A stretch of DNA of 64,000 bases from Nocardia sp. CNY236 (GCF_000482385.1 NZ_AXVD01000002.1:248001-312000); one strand, 5' to 3'; numbered from the stretch's first letter, positions 20,541 to 31,538 are shown. Made by a program: numbers and translations. The notes: generated by a model from the sequence alone, not told the origin.

Positions 20541-21506
20541 CTAGTTCACGGGTGGGAGCAGAGCGGGCTCGGACGCCGCTCGAGCGGAGTTCGCAACAAG
20601 CCGCGAACCAGAGACCGGCCGACTGTCGGTCGGAGCATCGAGAACGACGGCGACATTGTCGATCAGCCGGGTGTCCCCTACCCTTGCCGCAATCAGTAGT
20701 CGGGCATTCCCTGTTGCGGGCGCGGGACCCAACGTGGCCGAGCGCAACTCCAGATAGTCGAGTTCGATACCGCTCGCAGCATCGAGTACTTGCCGAGCCG
20801 CCGCGAGCACCGCGGCCGCACCCGATCCCCCGGCGTACATGCCCGCCATCAATGCCGCCGACAGCGCGAGCGCCGACTCGCGCTGTGCCGCGTCGAGATA
20901 ACGGTTGCGTGAGGACAGGGCCAATCCATCGGGCTCACGTACCGTCGCGACCGGGGTGATCTTCACATCGAAGTTCAAGTCACCGACCAGCTGTCGGATC
21001 AGCGTGAGTTGCTGATAGTCCTTTTCACCGAAGAACGCCTCGGTCGGGCGGGCGATTTGGAGCAGTTTGGCAACCACAGTGAGCATGCCTGCGAAATGAG
21101 CTGGGCGACTGGCGCCCTCCAGTTCGACGCCGAGTGGACCGGGAAGCACCGTGGTGCGCGAGCCGTTCGGGTACATGTCGGACACGCTCGGCGCGAACAC
21201 CAACTCGACTCCCTCGGCGCGGAGCAGCTCGATGTCGGAGTCCAGGCTTCGGGGATAACTGTCGAGGTCCTCGCCCGCGCCGAACTGCAGAGGGTTGACG
21301 AAAATCGATACGATGACAACCTGATTGGTCCGTTTGGCCCGACGCACGAGCGCACGATGGCCCTCGTGCAGCGCACCCATGGTCGGAACCAGAGCGACAG
21401 TACGACCGACACCTCGCAGGGCACTGGAAACGGCGGCAAGAGCTGCGGGATCGTGGTGCACGGTCAGCTTCCCGGGCGCGTAGGCGCCCGGTTTCGGTTC
21501 GAACAT
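20541..21506 (-). CDS. panC: Pantothenate synthetase
   Basis: ATP-dependent condensation of pantoate and beta-alanine. It has 321 residues. Signature motifs: [15 protein letters not shown] (HxGH nucleotide-binding), [17 protein letters not shown] and [10 protein letters not shown] (KMSKS-like loop). ATG 21506 overlaps the stop of the upstream DUF2520 gene by one base (TGATG). It forms an operon with panD and coaX. Confidence 0.96.
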   Translation of the reverse strand: MFEPKPGAYAPGKLTVHHDPAALAAVSSALRGVGRTVALVPTMGALHEGHRALVRRAKRTNQVVIVSIFVNPLQFGAGEDLDSYPRSLDSDIELLRAEGVELVFAPSVSDMYPNGSRTTVLPGPLGVELEGASRPAHFAGMLTVVAKLLQIARPTEAFFGEKDYQQLTLIRQLVGDLNFDVKITPVATVREPDGLALSSRNRYLDAAQRESALALSAALMAGMYAGGSGAAAVLAAARQVLDAASGIELDYLELRSATLGPAPATGNARLLIAARVGDTRLIDNVAVVLDAPTDSRPVSGSRLVANSARAASEPALLPPVN

Positions 21507-22450
21507 CAATGTCCTTCCAGCAACTCGAAGATCGCGGGGGCGGCATCCGCCCGTTCGGCAGTGCGCAGCGAGAGCGCACGATATCCCTCGGCCAGCCGCG
21601 AATCCACTGCGGCCATAGCCGATAGATGCGCAGCCACTGCGTCCGCGTCGCCGCGGGCTACTGGGCCGGTCAGGGCCGACTGGCCGCGACGCAATGCGTT
21701 GTCCAGCGCGGCCGAAGCCAAAGGAGCGAGCAAGCGCTCGGCCAGCCCCCCCGGTTGATCGTCGATTTCCTGTTGACCGAGCAGTCCGGGACCGTCCAAC
21801 GCCACACGTAGCGCGGCCAACGCGTCGACCACCACCGTCAGCAGGTGATTGCTGCCATGTGCGAGCGCAGCGTGATACAGCATGCGACTGTCCTCGGGCA
21901 CCCTGACCGGTTCCCCACCCATTTCGATCACCAACGACTGTGCGATCGCGTAGCCGACTTCGTCGGCGGCGGTGATGCCGAAACATGCGTTGGCCAAACG
22001 GCGCAGGTCTTCGTCGTGGCCGGTGAAGGTCATAGCCGGATGGATGGCCAGTGCAACGGCGCCGACCTCGGCGAGGGGAGCGAGCACACCGACACCGTTC
22101 GCTCCCGACGTGTGCGCCACGATCGTGCGCGGTCGCACGACACGCGCACGGGCCAAACCTTGGACCAGGCCGGCGAGCTCGGCATCGGGAACGGCCAGTA
22201 GCAACAGCTCACTGCGAGCAGCGACCTCTTCGATCGACAGGATCTCCGAATCCGGCAGTCGCGTCCGAGCGCGACGCACCGAGACATCGGAAATCGCGCA
22301 CACGCCGAACACCACATGTCCGGCTCGCTCCAGTGCTGCGCCCAGCGCAGAGCCCACGCGTCCTGCCGAGACGATTCCCACCGTCAAACGCGCAGGGGCC
22401 ATGTCGCGACCCGCGGTCACGGCATCGAAATCAACCCTTCTCGAGGTCAC
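21506..22450 (-). CDS. Rossmann-fold/DUF2520 protein (Rv3603c-like)
   Basis: 314 residues, about 280 of them in the Rossmann plus DUF2520 architecture seen next to panC in many bacteria. The dinucleotide-binding motif is [17 protein letters not shown], followed by the short-chain [22 protein letters not shown]. It is related to ketopantoate-reductase-like oxidoreductases; whether it supplies pantoate here is unproven, but no panE is visible. GTG 22450 is chosen because GAGAGGA lies 5 nt upstream; GTG 22522 and ATG 22402 are alternatives. Confidence 0.82.
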   Translation of the reverse strand: MTSRRVDFDAVTAGRDMAPARLTVGIVSAGRVGSALGAALERAGHVVFGVCAISDVSVRRARTRLPDSEILSIEEVAARSELLLLAVPDAELAGLVQGLARARVVRPRTIVAHTSGANGVGVLAPLAEVGAVALAIHPAMTFTGHDEDLRRLANACFGITAADEVGYAIAQSLVIEMGGEPVRVPEDSRMLYHAALAHGSNHLLTVVVDALAALRVALDGPGLLGQQEIDDQPGGLAERLLAPLASAALDNALRRGQSALTGPVARGDADAVAAHLSAMAAVDSRLAEGYRALSLRTAERADAAPAIFELLEGH

Positions 22451-22590
22451 CGTTGTCCTCTCGATGTCGTTCCAGTCCCGCTCTGCGGGTACCGGACGGT
22501 ACGCCCCGTAGGATATCGACACACAGATTGCGGATGCCAGAGCAGGGAGCGTGATCTAGAACGCAGTTCCGTGTCGACACGCGACCGCGA

Positions 22591-23514
22591 TCACCGCTGT
22601 TGCCCGTCCTCGGACTGCAGGTTGGCCATGATTTCGGCAACGGACAACCGGCGCGACGATGTGGCATCGTCACTGCCGCCCCGACGTCGATGCTGCCGAC
22701 GGCCTGGTATTCCCACTGTGGGCGCGTTCGTCGGCCGTGATTGGGACGCTACGGTCGGCGCGGTCGTGCGGCGACCGGGTGACGCAGCACCCGGCGCGAT
22801 ACCGGAGTCCGCCCAGCCGCGCGATTCCACCGGCCCAGCAGGTCCGGGGATTTCGCCGTCCTCCGGGGAGACCACATCGGTCTCTGCGGTGACCGGCTCG
22901 TCGAAAGGGCTGGCGAAGGCCGGCGGCGCGGGATGGTCGGGCTCGAAAACCGGTGTGGTGCCGCCGGGCGGTTGCTGGTCGGCGACAACGGCCCATATCT
23001 TGGCGTCCGCCGAGCTATCATTCGCCGATACCGTGCCAGAGCCGGTCAGCTCCTGAATTCTGGTCGCATCTGCTCGCAGGGCCGGGCGATCCTGCGGCAG
23101 GCCTCCGTCGAACAATCGCTGCAGGCTCTGCCGCAACACCGCGAGTTCGGCTCGCAGCGCCGTGAGCTGGTCCGCATCGGCACCCACCTCCGCTCGCACT
23201 CTCGCCTCGACGCCGAGTTCGTACTCGCGTCGAGCAGTGACCTCCCGCTCCAGTTGCAACTCGTAGACGGTCTGTAGATCGCGAGCCTTGGCCGAGCCGA
23301 TCGCCGCTTCTTTGCGGTACTTCGTCGCGGCGAGTGCGCCGATGGCTGCGGCCCACAGCGCCGCGACCAACCCCACACGGACGAACTGGACATTCTCGCT
23401 GAATACCAGAAAAATGCTGGCTAGCAGGCCCAAAAGGATCAAGCCGCCCAGGGACACCCTTCCCGCTGCGTCCCACCATCGACGGGACGTGCTGTTACGG
23501 GAGGGTGAAACCAT
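22591..23514 (-). CDS. Conserved membrane protein (Rv3604c-like)
   Basis: 307 residues, function unknown. Two N-terminal transmembrane helices (about residues 20-40 and 45-63) are followed by a cytoplasmic coiled-coil-like region rich in Glu/Arg/Ala (YELQLEREVTARREYELGVEAR) and a long low-complexity Pro/Ala/Gly tail with a basic RRQHRRRGG stretch. It is conserved in this operon in mycobacteria, between the folate and pantothenate genes. ATG 23514. Confidence 0.78.
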   Translation of the reverse strand: MVSPSRNSTSRRWWDAAGRVSLGGLILLGLLASIFLVFSENVQFVRVGLVAALWAAAIGALAATKYRKEAAIGSAKARDLQTVYELQLEREVTARREYELGVEARVRAEVGADADQLTALRAELAVLRQSLQRLFDGGLPQDRPALRADATRIQELTGSGTVSANDSSADAKIWAVVADQQPPGGTTPVFEPDHPAPPAFASPFDEPVTAETDVVSPEDGEIPGPAGPVESRGWADSGIAPGAASPGRRTTAPTVASQSRPTNAPTVGIPGRRQHRRRGGSDDATSSRRLSVAEIMANLQSEDGQQR

Positions 23515-23583
23515 GCCAGCCAGGGTAGCCAAAACAGCAGTCCACGCCCAGGTTCTGTTTCGCGATCCCGTTCGAGGCACTAG

Positions 23584-24060
23584 CTATGTGGTAGCTACAT
23601 CATTGGATGGATCCTCCGGCGCTCGACAGCAATACTCCAGCCAAAGGGCCGCGGCCACCAGAGCTGCCCCCGCCAGCATCCCCACGATCGCGCCTGGGCT
23701 GTCGGCAGCCGCGGCACGCAGTGCGCCACGCTGCGGAAAGACCCACAACAGGAATCCGAGCCAGATGCCGCCAGCGACGGAGCCCACCTGCACCGATGCC
23801 TTGGCCAGCGCTACGGCGCGAGCAACCGTGATCGGATGCAGTTGGTGTCGACCATCGCCGATCTGATCGTCGCCGACCCTGGCTCGGATCACGAAAGCGA
23901 GTAGTACCTCGAGGACAGCCACCGGATAGAGCGACGCCCCGGCGAAGACCGAGATCGGCGGGAAGGTGTCATATGCCAACCTGGTGCCGATCCAGGCGAC
24001 GATCGTCGCGACGAGCACGTTCGCCACCAGATCGAGGATGCGAGTCGGCTTCGGTTTCAC
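23584..24060 (-). CDS. DUF3180 membrane protein (Rv3605c-like)
   Basis: 158 residues with four transmembrane helices (DLVANVLVATIVAWIGTRL, ASLYPVAVLEVLLAFVI, a central segment with GGIWLGFLLWVF, and AIVGMLAGAALVAAALWL). Function unknown, but conserved directly after folK in mycobacteria. GTG 24060 overlaps the folK stop as GTGA, so the genes are translationally coupled. Confidence 0.85.
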   Translation of the reverse strand: MKPKPTRILDLVANVLVATIVAWIGTRLAYDTFPPISVFAGASLYPVAVLEVLLAFVIRARVGDDQIGDGRHQLHPITVARAVALAKASVQVGSVAGGIWLGFLLWVFPQRGALRAAAADSPGAIVGMLAGAALVAAALWLEYCCRAPEDPSNDVATT

Positions 24061-24593
24061 AGCGACGTGTCCGTCAGTGAGAACTCGGTGCGGCGTACTC
24101 CCGCGCGCTCGGTCGAGTCCATGCGCGCCAGCAGATCCACGACAGCATACGACCTGCCCTCGACTTCGATTACCGCGTCCGGAGCCACGTCCAGCCAGGG
24201 CACCAGCACGAACGCTCGGCGATGCGCCTGCGGATGCGGCAGAATCAGATCCGGATCGGTACTTCGACATGCTGCCAGCCGACCGTCGCGTACCGCCGCG
24301 CACCACACCACGTCCACATCGAGCGTCCGTGCCCCCCAGCGTGTGCTGCGAACCCGACCGGCGGCGCCCTCCAGGTCTCGACCCCGCCGCAACCAGTCCG
24401 CACAACTGAAGGCCGAATCTTCCACCAGCACCGCGGCATTGAGGTAGTCCTCCTGCGGGACACCACCCCAGGGCGCAGTCGAATACACCGCGGAAACGGC
24501 CATCACTCGATGGCCCAATCCGTCGACAACGGACCGCAGGTGGGCGAGCCGATCACCCAGGTTCGATCCGATGGACAGCACCGCACGGGTCAT
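24057..24593 (-). CDS. folK: 2-amino-4-hydroxy-6-hydroxymethyldihydropteridine diphosphokinase
   Basis: Pyrophosphorylates 6-hydroxymethyl-7,8-dihydropterin using ATP. It has 178 residues. Signatures: LSIGSNLGDRLAHL at the N-terminus, VYSTAPWGGVPQEDYLNA, and RWGARTLDVDV with the Mg-binding Asp pair, then LILPHPQAHRRAFVL. It is part of the folE-folP-folB-folK operon; a 58-nt gap separates it from folB. Confidence 0.95.
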   Translation of the reverse strand: MTRAVLSIGSNLGDRLAHLRSVVDGLGHRVMAVSAVYSTAPWGGVPQEDYLNAAVLVEDSAFSCADWLRRGRDLEGAAGRVRSTRWGARTLDVDVVWCAAVRDGRLAACRSTDPDLILPHPQAHRRAFVLVPWLDVAPDAVIEVEGRSYAVVDLLARMDSTERAGVRRTEFSLTDTSL

Positions 24594-24651
24594 GGACCCT
24601 CCTGCGCTCGGACCGACTCGATGCGCGCAACCACCACGACTGCGTATTCGC

Positions 24652-25086
24652 TCATTCGGCGCGACCCCGACGACTGCGTGTCGCGACTACCCGAACATCG
24701 GTGAACGACTGTGGAATCGGCGCCGCTGGTTTGTGCACGACCACCTCGACCGACTCGATCCGGGGATCGGCCAGCACATCGTCGGCGATGTGCGCCGCCA
24801 CGGTCTCGATCAGATGGTGCGCAGGTCCCTGAACGATGCCGACCGCGCGCTCGGCCAACACGCTGTAGTCGACAGTGTCCGCCAAGTCGTCGGACGCCGC
24901 GGCGGCGGTGAAATCGACCCATACCGTCAGGTCGACCACGAACTCCTGACCATCGCGGCGTTCGTGATCGAACACCCCGTGATGCCCATGAGCGCGTAGG
25001 CCACGCAGTTCGATCCGATCCGTTCCACTCCGCCGCGGATCGGATAGGGGCGCGACTGCTTCGACGCCAACCGGTGACCGGCTCAT
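24652..25086 (-). CDS. folB: Dihydroneopterin aldolase
   Basis: Cleaves 7,8-dihydroneopterin to 6-hydroxymethyldihydropterin and glycolaldehyde. It has 144 residues. Core motifs: [19 protein letters not shown] with the catalytic-region residues, [11 protein letters not shown], and [11 protein letters not shown], ending [11 protein letters not shown] with the catalytic Lys. ATG 25086 overlaps the folP stop as ATGA. The 25-residue N-terminal extension before the core ([15 protein letters not shown]) is slightly longer than usual. Confidence 0.94.
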   Translation of the reverse strand: MSRSPVGVEAVAPLSDPRRSGTDRIELRGLRAHGHHGVFDHERRDGQEFVVDLTVWVDFTAAAASDDLADTVDYSVLAERAVGIVQGPAHHLIETVAAHIADDVLADPRIESVEVVVHKPAAPIPQSFTDVRVVATRSRRGRAE

Positions 25087-26006
25087 CGGTGCTCTCCTCG
25101 AATTCTGGATCGGTCGGCGTCGTGCTGGGCCGCACGCTGCCGAGCGGCACCGTGCCACGCGGCGGCGACACTGATCGCATCCAATGACGCGCGTACGTCG
25201 TGCACGCGTACACCCCACGCTCCGTGGAGCGCGGCAAGCGCCGAAATGGTTGCGGTTGCCGTCTCACGACCGTCGGGCGGACGCGGACCGGCGTCGTCGG
25301 CGAGCAATGCGCCGAGGAAGCGCTTGCGCGACGCACCGATCAAGATCGGTAGCCCAGATGCGACGAAATCGGGCAGTGCACCGAGTAGCGCCCAGTTGTG
25401 CTCGGCGTTCTTCGCGAAACCCAGACCAGGGTCGAGGATCAGGCGGGAGGGTTCCACCCCCGCAGCGACGGCCGAGTCGACCTGAACGGTCAACTCGGCG
25501 AGCACCTCGGCAACGACATCGTCATAGTGATCGGCAGGACTGGTGTGTCGGTAGCCGGCGCCCGCACGCCAGTGCATGAGAATCCATGGAACCGCAGCGG
25601 AGGCCACCACCCGAACCATGTCGGGGTCGGCACGCCCGCCGGAGACATCGTTCACCACCATCGCTCCCGCCTCGATCGCCGCCGCTGCCACCGAGGCACG
25701 CATGGTATCCACGCTGGTCGGTACGCCCGCCGCGACCAGCCCGCGGATAACCGGCAGCACTCGCGCGGCCTCGACCTCGGCCGCGATGCGAACCGCACCC
25801 GGTCTGGTCGACTCACCACCGACATCGATGATGTCCGCGCCGGCTGCATAGAGCCCAACACCATGTGCAATGGCTGCGTCGGGATCCAGATATCTGCCGC
25901 CGTCGGAAAACGAATCGCCGGTGACGTTGACCACCCCCATCACCGCACACGGGCGACCGTCGCGCGCACCCGCGCCGACGAGATCGTTCACCTGAGCGGC
26001 ACTCAC
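25083..26006 (-). CDS. folP: Dihydropteroate synthase
   Basis: Joins p-aminobenzoate to hydroxymethyldihydropterin diphosphate; the sulfonamide target. It has 307 residues, with an N-terminal tail of about 20. Signatures: [47 protein letters not shown] and [15 protein letters not shown] 26006 overlaps the folE stop as GTGA. The C-terminal 25 residues are a basic, His/Arg/Gln-rich tail beyond the family core. Confidence 0.95.
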   Translation of the reverse strand: MSAAQVNDLVGAGARDGRPCAVMGVVNVTGDSFSDGGRYLDPDAAIAHGVGLYAAGADIIDVGGESTRPGAVRIAAEVEAARVLPVIRGLVAAGVPTSVDTMRASVAAAAIEAGAMVVNDVSGGRADPDMVRVVASAAVPWILMHWRAGAGYRHTSPADHYDDVVAEVLAELTVQVDSAVAAGVEPSRLILDPGLGFAKNAEHNWALLGALPDFVASGLPILIGASRKRFLGALLADDAGPRPPDGRETATATISALAALHGAWGVRVHDVRASLDAISVAAAWHGAARQRAAQHDADRSRIRGEHR

Positions 26007-26686
26007 TTCCGTACGATGAGGTCCAGCGCCTCGGCGCGCGAGGCAGCATTGGATTGAAGAAGTCCGCGCACGGCGGACGTGGTGGTACTGGCGCCCGGTT
26101 TGCGAATTCCGCGCATCGCCATGCACAGGTGTTCGGCCTCGATGACCACAATCGCCCCTCGCGGGTCCAGCTTGCGCATGACGGCATCAGCTACTTGGCT
26201 GGTCAAACGCTCCTGTACCTGCGGGCGTTTGGCGTAGAGATCGACCAACCTGGCCAACTTGGAAAGGCCCGTCACCCGACCGTGCGGGCCCGGAATGTAG
26301 CCGACATGGGCGACCCCGTGAAACGAGACGAGGTGATGCTCACAGGTGGAGAACAGCGGAATGTCCCGTACCAATACCAGTTCCTGGTGCCCCTCGTCGA
26401 AGGTGGTGTCCAGCACGGAATCCGGTTCTACGTAGAGGCCGGCGAACGTCTCTCGGTAGGCGCGCGCGACCCGCGCGGGCGTGCCACGAAGGCCCGGCCG
26501 ATCCGGATCCTCGCCGATGGCGATCAGCAACTCCCGAACCGCGGCCTCGGCGCGGTCCTGGTCGAAGGACGTGCCGGTGTGCAGAGCGACCGGTCCGCGC
26601 TCGGCGGTACCGATGTCGACACCGCGGTGCCGTGCACCCTCCGACTCGGTAAGGGTGTGGCCACCGTCGTGATTGTTGGCCGACAA
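26003..26686 (-). CDS. folE: GTP cyclohydrolase I
   Basis: First step of folate synthesis, converting GTP to dihydroneopterin triphosphate. It has 227 residues. Zinc ligands are Cys and His in [13 protein letters not shown] and a second Cys in [32 protein letters not shown] is the conserved core. The first 40 residues are a non-conserved extension. It follows ftsH after 128 nt and leads the folate genes. Confidence 0.96.
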   Translation of the reverse strand: MSANNHDGGHTLTESEGARHRGVDIGTAERGPVALHTGTSFDQDRAEAAVRELLIAIGEDPDRPGLRGTPARVARAYRETFAGLYVEPDSVLDTTFDEGHQELVLVRDIPLFSTCEHHLVSFHGVAHVGYIPGPHGRVTGLSKLARLVDLYAKRPQVQERLTSQVADAVMRKLDPRGAIVVIEAEHLCMAMRGIRKPGASTTTSAVRGLLQSNAASRAEALDLIVRK

Positions 26687-26814
26687 TCGAGGACACCTCC
26701 AAACTCCTGGGGCGTCGGCAGGCTGGGCGCCCCACAGTCGAGACTAATCGGCATACCTCGGAATCGACCGTTCGGTCTATCCCTATCGCCCTATTTCACC
26801 CGCCGGCGCAATCC

Positions 26815-29265
26815 TCACCGGTCGGATTCGCGACGTGGCTCGTCGTAACCCTGATCGCCATAGCCTGCTCGATCGCCATAACCCGCACGATCGCCATAGC
26901 CCGCACGATCGCCATAGCCCGCGGGATCGCCATAGCCCGCACGATTGCCGTAGCCGGCCTGATCACCGTGCCCGGCGTGGTCGGCTTGTCTGGTGTGGTC
27001 GTGATCTTCCGGACCGCCCCGCTGCGGGTAGACGGGCTGAGCGTGCTGCGGTGGATCCCAGCCGCCGGCTTGCGCGGGCCGCGGCGGCTCGTCTCGCGGT
27101 GGCCAGCCGGGTGCCGACCAACCCGCAGGAGCGCCGTAATCAGGGCGGGAGCCCTGTGTCCCCGAGCGCGGGTAGGCAGGAGCCGACGACGGCGGCAACG
27201 GGTAGCCGGGCGCCCCGTACTGCGGTGCAGCGCCACGACCATCATCGTGCGGCGGATAGCCGTTGGCGGGCTGCTGCTCGCGCTGCGTGGCCGCGGTCAA
27301 CGGCTTCGTCAGCGGCTCCGGCGGCCAGGATTCACCGCGTTCGGCGGCCAGTTCGCCCGGCGTCTTCACCGGCGGTTTGTCCGAGGGCACTCGGTCACCG
27401 AAATCATCGAATGTAGTGATGCGTGGACGCTTCTGTACCGCCGCAAGGACCTGCTCGAGATCCTTGCGGTGCAAGGTCTCCCGTTCCAATAGGGCAGTGG
27501 CCAGGTCGTCGAGCACGTCGCGGTACTCGTTGAGGATCGCCCACGCCTCGGTGTGCGCGGCCTCGATCAGGTTGCGAACCTCTTCGTCGATCGCGCCCGC
27601 CACCTCGTGCGAGTATTCCGAGCCCATTCCCATGGAACGGCCGAGAAACGGGTCGCTCTGCTCCTGACCGTAGCGGACTGCACCGAGCCGGGCACTCATG
27701 CCGTACTCGGTGACCATTGCACGGGCGATCTTGGTGGCCTGGTCGATATCGGAGGATGCGCCGGTGGTCGGCTCGTGGAACACCAATTCCTCGGCGGCAC
27801 GGCCACCCATCGCCATGACCAGGCGCGCAATCATTTCCGAGCGAGTCATCAAACCCTTGTCGTCCTCGGGCACCGTCATGGCGTGGCCGCCGGTACGGCC
27901 TCGCGCCAAGATGGTGACCTTGTACACCGGCTCGATGTCCGGCATCGCCCAGGCGGCAAGGGTATGTCCGCCTTCGTGGTATGCGGTGATCTTCTTCTCG
28001 TGTTCGCTGATGATTCGGCTCTTGCGGCGGGGACCGCCGATGACTCGGTCGACCGATTCCTCGAGCGAGTCGCCGGTGATCACCGCAGAGTTCTCGCGAG
28101 CAGTGAGCAAAGCCGCCTCGTTGATCACATTGGCCAGATCCGCGCCGGACATACCGACAGTGCGCTTGGCCAAACCGTCCAGATCGGCCTCCGGCGAAAT
28201 CGGCTTGCCTTGTGAATGCACACGCAGAATGGCGCGACGCCCGGCGAGATCGGGGTTGCTGACCGGAATCTGTCGGTCGAATCGACCTGGTCGCAGCAAC
28301 GCCGGATCGAGAATATCGGGGCGGTTGGTAGCCGCGATCAGGATGATGCCGGTGCGGTCGCCGAATCCGTCCATCTCGACCAGCAGCTGGTTGAGGGTCT
28401 GCTCGCGTTCGTCGTGGCCACCGCCCAGCCCGGCGCCGCGCTGCCGGCCGACCGCGTCGATCTCGTCGACGAAGATGATGCACGGACTGTTCTGTTTGGC
28501 CTGCTCGAACAGATCACGCACCCGAGAAGCGCCGACGCCGACGAACATTTCCACGAAGTCCGAGCCGGAGATGGTGAAGAAGGGTACGCCGGCCTCGCCG
28601 GCGACCGCACGAGCCAGCAACGTCTTACCGGTGCCGGGCGGACCGTAGAGCAGAACCCCTTTGGGGATTTTCGCACCCAAGGCCTGGTAGCGAACCGGAT
28701 TCTGCAAGAAGTCCTTGATCTCGTAGAGCTCTTCGACCGCTTCGTCGGCTCCGGCCACGTCGGCGAAGGTCGTCTTGGGCATGTCCTTGGACAGCTGCTT
28801 GGCCTTCGATTTGCCGAAGCCCATCATGCCGCCGCGGCCGCCACCTTGCATCCGTGCCATCACGAACACGAACAGCCCCAACAGGATGACCATCGGTATG
28901 ACGAACAACAGGATCTGGGTGAACCAGCTCTCCTGCTTGACCACCGTGTCGTAGTCGGCACCGGAGTTCTTCACAGCGTCGAAGATCTGCGCAGAGGTCT
29001 CGCCGCCGCCCGGATATTTTGCGAAGATCTTGGTTTCACCGTCGGTGGCGTCGTTACCGTTCTTCAGTTCGATGCGTAGCTGCTGATCACGGTCGTCGAT
29101 TTGAACCTTCTGGACGTTGCTCTTGTTCTCGAGCTGACTCAGAGCGACCGAGGTATCGACGTTCTTCCAGCCCCGCGTGTCATTGCCGAAATGGCTGAAC
29201 GCATAGATCACGAGCACGATGCCCGCAACTATGGCCAGGGTGCGAAACACAGTCTTGCGGTTCAT
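26815..29265 (-). CDS. ftsH: ATP-dependent zinc metalloprotease FtsH
   Basis: Membrane AAA+ protease of 816 residues that degrades misfolded membrane and regulatory proteins. Two N-terminal transmembrane helices (about residues 7-25 and 110-132) flank an extracytoplasmic domain. The AAA domain has Walker A GPPGTGKT and Walker [12 protein letters not shown]; the protease zinc site is HEGGH, with the third ligand Asp in the [12 protein letters not shown] region. The roughly 170-residue C-terminal tail is Pro/Gly/Tyr-rich and ends in seven AGYGDR-like hexapeptide repeats. ATG 29265 matches the conserved [10 protein letters not shown] start. Confidence 0.97.
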   Translation of the reverse strand: MNRKTVFRTLAIVAGIVLVIYAFSHFGNDTRGWKNVDTSVALSQLENKSNVQKVQIDDRDQQLRIELKNGNDATDGETKIFAKYPGGGETSAQIFDAVKNSGADYDTVVKQESWFTQILLFVIPMVILLGLFVFVMARMQGGGRGGMMGFGKSKAKQLSKDMPKTTFADVAGADEAVEELYEIKDFLQNPVRYQALGAKIPKGVLLYGPPGTGKTLLARAVAGEAGVPFFTISGSDFVEMFVGVGASRVRDLFEQAKQNSPCIIFVDEIDAVGRQRGAGLGGGHDEREQTLNQLLVEMDGFGDRTGIILIAATNRPDILDPALLRPGRFDRQIPVSNPDLAGRRAILRVHSQGKPISPEADLDGLAKRTVGMSGADLANVINEAALLTARENSAVITGDSLEESVDRVIGGPRRKSRIISEHEKKITAYHEGGHTLAAWAMPDIEPVYKVTILARGRTGGHAMTVPEDDKGLMTRSEMIARLVMAMGGRAAEELVFHEPTTGASSDIDQATKIARAMVTEYGMSARLGAVRYGQEQSDPFLGRSMGMGSEYSHEVAGAIDEEVRNLIEAAHTEAWAILNEYRDVLDDLATALLERETLHRKDLEQVLAAVQKRPRITTFDDFGDRVPSDKPPVKTPGELAAERGESWPPEPLTKPLTAATQREQQPANGYPPHDDGRGAAPQYGAPGYPLPPSSAPAYPRSGTQGSRPDYGAPAGWSAPGWPPRDEPPRPAQAGGWDPPQHAQPVYPQRGGPEDHDHTRQADHAGHGDQAGYGNRAGYGDPAGYGDRAGYGDRAGYGDRAGYGDQGYDEPRRESDR
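26853..26978. repeat. Seven 18-bp tandem repeats in the ftsH 3' end
   Basis: Units begin every 18 bases from 26853 (consensus GATCGCCATAGCCCGCAC), the last two diverged. In the ftsH frame each encodes a hexapeptide like AGYGDR, giving a Gly/Tyr/Asp/Arg-rich disordered tail. Period equal to a multiple of three keeps the frame open, so copy number can vary without breaking the gene. Confidence 0.92.
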
Positions 29266-29625
29266 AGAGCGTCGGCCGTGACGGCCAGTCCTTTCCGGTG
29301 TCTCCGGTCCTTGCCTAGCGATGCGTTCGACGCGTCCGGTTCCGCAAGGATTCGGATGCGGACATGCCACGTTACCGCGTACGGTCTACTCGACACATCG
29401 CACAGTTGGGCTGCAGGTGCAGTTAAGGAGGTAAACGGACAGGGGCCACCGGTGGTTCCCGACGTCTCCACGTCCGGCTTCCTCCAAGTGGCAACAATCA
29501 TGGCATGTTCGGCCTATCGTGAGCGACGACACAACATCACGGCGGGTACGACGAGCTGGGAGGCGGTAGTTCACCTATCACCGAACACGCGAGAATGCCG
29601 CACATCGGACACGAGCGCAGGGGGT
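29266..29625. other. Divergent intergenic region ftsH / PH-like protein gene
   Basis: About 360 bases. AAGGAGG at about 29424 resembles a ribosome-binding site but no start codon follows at a usable distance. No convincing gene or structured RNA was seen; it presumably holds the two divergent promoters. Confidence 0.45.
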
Positions 29626-30570
29626 ATGGACATAGTCGAATTACGGACACCCACAGCGATTCTGCGTCACGGCCGCGGCAGACTGACCGTGCTGAGACCC
29701 GGATCCGACGGCGAGCGCGTACTCGATGTCCCGGTGTCGGACCTGCTCAAAGTACGGTTGAACCGACGGGCCGACGACGCGGTGGTCATCGAAATCTACT
29801 TGCGATACCCGACGCCGGTCCTCACGGGTGTGCCCGCAGACCGCACGCCGCTGCCGGTCCTGATCGCCGAGCACGACGTCCCCGCTGCGGCCGGGATCGT
29901 AGACCGGATCAATGCCCACATCCTGACCACCCAGCGGATCGATGTCGCCGCCCCTGACCTGCAGCCTCCGGTGCCCGCATGGGGCCGCGGCGGCCCCATG
30001 CGGGCGGACGTGGACCGAGCAACGGACCGAATGCGAGCACGACGGGACGTGAAGCAGGCGATCGCGGCCCTCCATCGGTGCGTGACGTCGGATGAGTACG
30101 TGTTGGAGACTGCCGTTATGACGGCGCACCCACCAGCGGGCGCGGACACCGGCCTGTTGGCCGTGACGACCGAACGCCTGCTGTTCATCCCCATCGGCGA
30201 ATCCCGGTATGCGCACGAACTGCCCATACCGGTGGTGACCGGTGCGCGTACCACCGTAGCCTCTGCCACGGGCTCCAGCGAGATGACCGTGGGGCGTGAC
30301 TCGACAGGCGTCGAGGTGCACGACGGCAGTCGGACATTGCGCTTCTCGGGAGCCGATCGCGCCGACACCGAGCGGGTCACCTGCGCGGTGAACTTCGCGG
30401 TGCGCCGGGAATCCGCCGATGGCGCTACCAGCGCGGCAGACCCCGGGGTAGCCCAGCTGTATTCGGAATGGGAACTCCTGGTCGAGCGGCACTCCCTCGG
30501 AATGGTCGATGACGCTCAGTTCCAGCGCTACGGGCGCGGCATTTTGCGCTCACTCCCCGACGGAAACTGA
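29626..30570 (+). CDS. Protein with two PH-like domains and a SHOCT-like tail
   Basis: 314 residues, function unknown. The first ~100 residues are beta-rich (LRHGRGRLTVLRPGSDGERVLDVPVSDLL) like a bacterial PH fold. After a linker with an Arg-rich helix, residues about 160-265 resemble a YokE-like PH domain (GLLAVTTERLLFIPIGE). The last 40 residues (LYSEWELLVERHSLGMVDDAQFQRYG) resemble the SHOCT oligomerisation motif. ATG 29626 follows a GGGGGT-like sequence. It begins the accessory insert after ftsH; its stop overlaps the convergent DUF1266 gene by 21 nt. Domain calls are by eye. Confidence 0.7.
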   Translation: MDIVELRTPTAILRHGRGRLTVLRPGSDGERVLDVPVSDLLKVRLNRRADDAVVIEIYLRYPTPVLTGVPADRTPLPVLIAEHDVPAAAGIVDRINAHILTTQRIDVAAPDLQPPVPAWGRGGPMRADVDRATDRMRARRDVKQAIAALHRCVTSDEYVLETAVMTAHPPAGADTGLLAVTTERLLFIPIGESRYAHELPIPVVTGARTTVASATGSSEMTVGRDSTGVEVHDGSRTLRFSGADRADTERVTCAVNFAVRRESADGATSAADPGVAQLYSEWELLVERHSLGMVDDAQFQRYGRGILRSLPDGN

Positions 30571-31383
30571 GTTCAGGGCCACCCGACGCCACGGACTGGT
30601 CGGACGCAGCCACAGCCGTAGCAATTCCCGACGGCGGTCGACGCCGCCACTCTTGAGCTCGGCTAGGTCCTCGCAGGCCTGCCAGTAGGTCCAGCCGGTG
30701 AGATATGCGTCCCCGAACTGCCGCCAATTGCGATATTTGCGCTGCGCCAAGGGTAGGGCACGGCGCAGGTAGCGCCACGCCACGTCGGCGTCGAGGTACC
30801 CCGCGGTGTAGGCCATCCTGGCCACCGCGACCACCCTGGCCAGGTCCCAGGCGTGGATGTCGCTGGGCAGTGGCCGCACCAGGTGATCTGTGAAGCCGAT
30901 CTTGATTGCCTGCGACCAGATGTCGTAGTCGCGGACCAACACCTCCGGATTGTCCATGCCGCGGAATGCGGCGACTTGTCGTAGAAAGGCCCGGTGGCGA
31001 TCGGCACGCTCACCGAATCGGTCCCGCTCACTGGCATTGATCGAGGCCATGACCAAGGGATGCACCAGCGCATACAGCGGGGCATGCATGCCACCGAGCA
31101 GTTGCTCCATCGACGCCTGCGCCTCGGTGCCATCGGTGATCCCCCACGCACCGGTCAACGTATCGATAGCCAGTTCGCGCCGGTCACCGAGTGGATGCAC
31201 CCGCTCCGGTCCGAGCAGCAGCGCGTCGTGAAAGGCGTCCCAACGCGCCGAATAGAAGGCCCCGAGCGCCAATGCACGCAGTTCGGCGTCGGAGACCGCC
31301 GCACCGGACCAATGGTCTTCTTCGCGCTCATCCAGTTCCGAGTACGGAAACGTCGTCAAGGTGGGTACACCGCGTGCAGACAT
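30550..31383 (-). CDS. DUF1266 domain protein
   Basis: 277-residue cytoplasmic protein with unknown function. The C-terminal ~190 residues fit DUF1266: an acidic/aromatic helical region with DIHAWDLARVVAVARMAYTAGYLD and RNWRQFGDAYLTGWTYW. Such proteins are widespread and sometimes lie in stress or toxin-related loci, without proof of role. ATG 31383 is used; ATG 31401 is an alternative. The stop overlaps the preceding plus-strand gene by 21 nt, tail to tail. Confidence 0.75.
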   Translation of the reverse strand: MSARGVPTLTTFPYSELDEREEDHWSGAAVSDAELRALALGAFYSARWDAFHDALLLGPERVHPLGDRRELAIDTLTGAWGITDGTEAQASMEQLLGGMHAPLYALVHPLVMASINASERDRFGERADRHRAFLRQVAAFRGMDNPEVLVRDYDIWSQAIKIGFTDHLVRPLPSDIHAWDLARVVAVARMAYTAGYLDADVAWRYLRRALPLAQRKYRNWRQFGDAYLTGWTYWQACEDLAELKSGGVDRRRELLRLWLRPTSPWRRVALNSVSVGE

Positions 31384-31538
31384 GACCCGATTGTTCCCCA
31401 TTCGCGGCTGCATCCGGCAGGTATTTGCCGACGGTTCGGTGTTTTCCCCACCGTGCCGAACGGGTGCGGCTCGAAGGATTTTCACAGCGGTGTCGGCTTG
31501 CGCTGACGCCGGTCGCGATCTGAGGCTAGTGTTCTCAC

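Noticed and set aside
26054..26848. Plus-strand open frame antisense to folE
   Set aside because: folE is unambiguous on the other strand; no homology for the antisense product.
26853..26978. Possible CRISPR array (regular 18-bp units)
   Set aside because: Units are contiguous with no spacers and encode an in-frame peptide repeat of FtsH.
29424..29440. AAGGAGG as the ribosome-binding site of an unlisted gene
   Set aside because: No start codon lies within the usable distance downstream, and frames there close soon.
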